DNA from: an alpha proteobacterium IMCC14465 | Lineage (GTDB): Bacteria > Pseudomonadota > Alphaproteobacteria > RS24 | Assembly: GCA_000293845.2 (NCBI GenBank) | Contig: ALYF01000003.1 | Coordinates: 434,001 to 498,000 of the forward strand | Reading direction: 5' to 3' | Length of the DNA stretch: 64,000 nucleotides | Shown here: positions 61,595 to 64,000 of the stretch, in pieces | How the letters are laid out: each line of letters starts with the position of its first letter | Position numbering within the stretch: the first letter of the stretch is position 1 | The notes under the pieces: generated by a model | Told to the model about the DNA's origin: nothing | What the model saw: the letters and a program-made list of their open reading frames with translations, nothing else | Database searches by the model: none | Position numbers and translations under genes: made by a program

Positions 61595-62044
61595 ATGTCC
61601 GATACAGCAGACAAAAAAATTAATGATGATACGAGGCATGTCTCTAGGCATGATGCCAGTAAGAGACCACTTTCGCCTCATATCCAAATCTATCGCTGGA
61701 CGCTGACAATGTTTTTGTCAATCCTGCACCGGGCGACAGGTGTTGCACTATATGCAGGAACACTCTTATTGGTTTGGTGGTTGATGGCGGCGGCAACAGG
61801 GCCGGAAGCTTTTGCTTTTTTCCAAGCTGCTGCGGGAAGCTGGATAGGACAATTGGTTCTGTTTGGTTACACATGGGCGTTGTTTCATCATATGTTTGGC
61901 GGGATTAAGCACTTTATTTGGGACACAGGCGCAGGCTTTGAGCTTTCGGCAGTTGAGTGGATGTCACGCGGTGCGACGGTGATACCTATCCTTCTAACGC
62001 TTATAAGCTGGGTGCTGGCCTATAAATTTATGGGAGCGTTTTAA
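61595..62044 (+). CDS. sdhC: Succinate dehydrogenase cytochrome b556 subunit
   Basis: A 149-residue three-span subunit that anchors SdhAB to the inner membrane and binds quinone and haem b. RPLSPHIQIYRWTLTMFLSI and LHRATGVALYAGTL hold the Ser/Arg of the quinone site; WALFHHMFGGIKHFIWDTG holds the haem-ligand His. A ~30-residue polar N-terminal tail (MSDTADKKINDDTRHVSRHD) is slightly longer than usual. Its stop overlaps sdhD by one base. Confidence 0.94.
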   Translation: MSDTADKKINDDTRHVSRHDASKRPLSPHIQIYRWTLTMFLSILHRATGVALYAGTLLLVWWLMAAATGPEAFAFFQAAAGSWIGQLVLFGYTWALFHHMFGGIKHFIWDTGAGFELSAVEWMSRGATVIPILLTLISWVLAYKFMGAF

Positions 62045-62421
62045 TGTCTGAAATGCGTACACCACTTTCCCGTGTCAGGGGTCTGGGCTCTGCCAAAAAA
62101 GGCACAGAGCATTTCTGGCTTCAACGTGTGACGGCACTGGCGAATATTCCGCTGGCTGTTTTTTTTGTGAGTGCGATGGTTGCTCATGCAGGGGCTGATT
62201 ATTTGACCGTGACAGCCTTTCTGTCTCGCCCAATTGTGGCGCTGGTCATGCTTTTACTGATTTTAAGCATGGTTTGGCACATGCGTTTGGGTTTACAAGT
62301 CGTTATAGAAGACTATATCCATGGTCATACGGCCAAACTCTTGGCGCTTATCCTGAATACTTTTTTTGCCTTAGCTGTCGGTACTGCAAGTGTGCTGGCC
62401 ATTTTGAAACTTACACTTTGA
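62044..62421 (+). CDS. sdhD: Succinate dehydrogenase hydrophobic anchor subunit
   Basis: A 125-residue three-span anchor, the partner of SdhC. EHFWLQRVTALANIPLAVFF is the first helix region, HMRLGLQVVIEDYIHG holds the His haem ligand and the Asp-Tyr of the quinone site, and AVGTASVLAILKLTL ends the protein. The stop codon sits in the second unit of a six-unit 14-bp repeat that fills most of the gap before sdhA. Confidence 0.93.
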   Translation: MSEMRTPLSRVRGLGSAKKGTEHFWLQRVTALANIPLAVFFVSAMVAHAGADYLTVTAFLSRPIVALVMLLLILSMVWHMRLGLQVVIEDYIHGHTAKLLALILNTFFALAVGTASVLAILKLTL

Positions 62422-62486
62422 AATTGGCACTTTGAAATTGGCACTTTGAATTTGGAACTTTGCAATTGGCACTTTGAAATTTACAC
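62403..62486. repeat. 14-bp tandem repeat, 6 units, spanning the sdhD stop codon
   Basis: Six contiguous 14-bp units run from 62403 to 62486: TTTGAAACTTACAC (sdhD codons), TTTGAAATTGGCAC twice, TTTGAATTTGGAAC, TTTGCAATTGGCAC and TTTGAAATTTACAC. The sdhD stop is within unit 2; units 3-6 are in the gap. The last unit returns nearly to the first one. Confidence 0.95.
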
Positions 62487-62517
62487 TGGTCTGAAATGGC
62501 CTCGCGTGGAGTAAAAA

Positions 62518-64000
62518 ATGAGTGAATATGAATATATAGATCACACTTATGATGTCGTTGTCGTTGGCGCTGGCGGTTCAGGTCTGCGTGCTGCGCTGGG
62601 TTGTGCTGAACGGGGTCTGAAAACGGCTTGTATCTCCAAAGTCTTCCCCACACGTTCGCATACGGTTGCGGCTCAGGGCGGTATTTCCGCCGCGCTTGGT
62701 AATATGGGTGATGATGATTGGCGCTGGCATATGTATGACACGGTAAAAGGGTCAGACTGGCTAGGCGACCAAGATGCGATTGAATATCTCTGTCGTAACG
62801 CATCCGAAGCGGTTTATGAGCTTGAACATTTTGGCGTGCCTTTTTCCCGCACGGAAGAAGGCAAGATTTATCAACGTCCATTTGGCGGCATGACCACTAA
62901 TTTTGGTGAAGGCATTGCCCAGCGCACTTGCGCGGCGGCTGACAGAACAGGTCACGCTATTTTGCATACGCTTTATGGTCAGTCTTTGCGTCATTCAACT
63001 GAGTTTTTCATTGAGTATTTCGCGCTGGATTTGATGATGGATGATGAAGGCCGTTGCATTGGTATTACAGCTTTATGCATGGCGGATGGGTCACTTCACC
63101 GCTTTAGAGCGCATGAAACTATTTTGGCGACGGGTGGTTACGGACGCGCATATTTTTCAGCGACATCGGCTCACACATGTACAGGTGACGGCTCTGCCAT
63201 GGCGGTGCGTGCCGGATTGCCATTGCAGGATATGGAGTTCGTACAATTCCACCCAACAGGAATTTATGGCGCAGGCTGTCTGATTACAGAAGGCTCACGT
63301 GGCGAGGGTGGTATTCTGATTAACTCAGAAGGCGAGCGTTTTATGGAGCGCTATGCCCCTTCTGCTAAGGATTTGGCGTCCCGTGATGTTGTCTCGCGTT
63401 CCATGACGATTGAAATTCGTGAAGGACGCGGCGTCGGACCACAAAACGACCATATCTATCTGCATCTTGACCATCTCGATCCGGATGTTCTGGCAGAACG
63501 TCTGCCGGGTATCTCCGAAAGTGCGCGAATTTTTGCAGGCGTCGATGTTACGAAAGAGCCGATACCGGTTCTCCCAACCGTGCATTATAATATGGGCGGT
63601 ATTCCGACCAATTATCATGGTGAGGTGTTGAACCCGACAGAAAACGAACCAGACCGAACTGTTCCGGGCCTTATGGCGATTGGGGAAGCAGCTTGTGTGT
63701 CTGTTCATGGTGCAAACCGTCTTGGCTCTAACTCGCTGATTGATCTTGTTGTGTTTGGTCGTGCCGCTGCTATTCGGGCTGGCGAGCTGGTATCGCCTGG
63801 TCAGTCGCATGCCGCATTGCCTGCCGATGCCGGTCAGAATGCCATTGACCGTCTTGACCATTTCCGTCATGCAGATGGCGGTACGCCAACATCTGAGCTT
63901 CGTCTTGAGATGCAACGTACTATGCAGGAAAACTGCGCCGTGTTCCGCTCCGGTGAGGTTCTGGAAGAAGGTTGTCAGCGTATGCGTAAGGTTGTCGAAG
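62518..64000 (+). CDS. sdhA: Succinate dehydrogenase flavoprotein subunit (partial, C-terminus outside window)
   Basis: About 494 of ~595 residues are present. SdhA oxidises succinate with covalent FAD as part of complex [17 protein letters not shown] is the FAD-binding start; [18 protein letters not shown] has the His that attaches [23 protein letters not shown] carries the catalytic Arg; [16 protein letters not shown] and [16 protein letters not shown] follow. The ATG at 62518 comes after GTGGAG. It is the third gene of sdhCDA; sdhB would follow. Its assembly factor homologue is at 8930-9118. Confidence 0.98.
   Translation, partial: MSEYEYIDHTYDVVVVGAGGSGLRAALGCAERGLKTACISKVFPTRSHTVAAQGGISAALGNMGDDDWRWHMYDTVKGSDWLGDQDAIEYLCRNASEAVYELEHFGVPFSRTEEGKIYQRPFGGMTTNFGEGIAQRTCAAADRTGHAILHTLYGQSLRHSTEFFIEYFALDLMMDDEGRCIGITALCMADGSLHRFRAHETILATGGYGRAYFSATSAHTCTGDGSAMAVRAGLPLQDMEFVQFHPTGIYGAGCLITEGSRGEGGILINSEGERFMERYAPSAKDLASRDVVSRSMTIEIREGRGVGPQNDHIYLHLDHLDPDVLAERLPGISESARIFAGVDVTKEPIPVLPTVHYNMGGIPTNYHGEVLNPTENEPDRTVPGLMAIGEAACVSVHGANRLGSNSLIDLVVFGRAAAIRAGELVSPGQSHAALPADAGQNAIDRLDHFRHADGGTPTSELRLEMQRTMQENCAVFRSGEVLEEGCQRMRKVVE

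Noticed and set aside
63325-63915. 196-codon minus-strand frame opposite sdhA
   Set aside because: Lies entirely within the confirmed sdhA coding region on the opposite strand and shows no protein-family signature.

Overview
The window reads as chromosomal DNA of a free-living, aerobic alphaproteobacterium with roughly 50% GC. Support comes from gene order typical of that class: purH next to a heparinase II/III-family gene; tsaD divergent from hemC-hemD-mitofilin-hemY; acnA beside a DUF2794 gene and divergent from ccmABCDG; ftsY-mtaB-dapF; and ffh-rpsP-rimM-trmD-rplS-leuCDB-asd running into sdhCDA. A marine lineage such as SAR116/PS1-like bacteria is possible but is only inference. Both edges cut genes: cysD on the left (minus strand) and sdhA on the right (plus strand).

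Layout. 1-11.1 kb: cysD, a MaoC-like dehydratase, purH, heparinase-like, rpe, a TPR-sulfotransferase, rsmB, an SdhAF4-like gene and acs. 11.1-14.6 kb: Rieske, EVE, YciI and gpsA, then a TetR regulator and an unrecognised 41-residue membrane peptide with its own promoter and terminator. 14.6-20.4 kb: tsaD and the haem-synthesis cluster. 20.4-21.4 kb: an MntP-like exporter gene and a 43-bp 3' half of a tRNA-Thr gene, which looks like an integration scar. 21.4-26.6 kb: thioesterase, NTF2-like, YwaF-like, SDR, yggT, folD, argG. 26.6-29.6 kb: a tandem fatty acid desaturase duplication in which one copy is truncated and frameshifted, plus a hydrolase. 29.6-34.6 kb: rlmN, ialB, an ECF sigma factor, a SPOUT methyltransferase, a quinone oxidoreductase, a structured gap that may encode an RNA, and a pterin dehydratase. 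34.6-36.8 kb: an AT-rich gap and a chimeric gene joining the N-terminus of a surface lipoprotein to the C-terminus of a type I secretion adaptor. 36.8-64 kb: tesA/ybbA/ybbP, a BI-1 protein, DUF2794, acnA, ccm genes, NUDIX, the SRP/translation cluster, leucine and aspartate-family synthesis, a CitE-like lyase and succinate dehydrogenase.

Function. Most genes are housekeeping. Haem synthesis (hemC/D/Y) feeds cytochrome c maturation (ccmABCDG) and the haem-bearing SdhCD. Acs, AcnA, SdhCDA and the lyase belong to central C2/TCA metabolism. FtsY and Ffh form the membrane-targeting pathway. RsmB, RlmN, MtaB, TsaD, TrmD and RimM mature RNA and ribosomes.

The strongest unusual signals are: (1) the lipoprotein/HlyD chimera, which looks like a collapsed type I secretion locus; (2) short exact or near-exact tandem duplications (11-34 bp units) at about twenty places, at least five of which copy the end of a gene past its own stop codon (acnA, sdhD, leuD, mtaB, SPOUT methyltransferase); (3) the five-copy SKETVA repeat in RimM; (4) the orphan tRNA half; and (5) the small membrane peptide gene. 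I saw no CRISPR array, insertion sequence or intact prophage.
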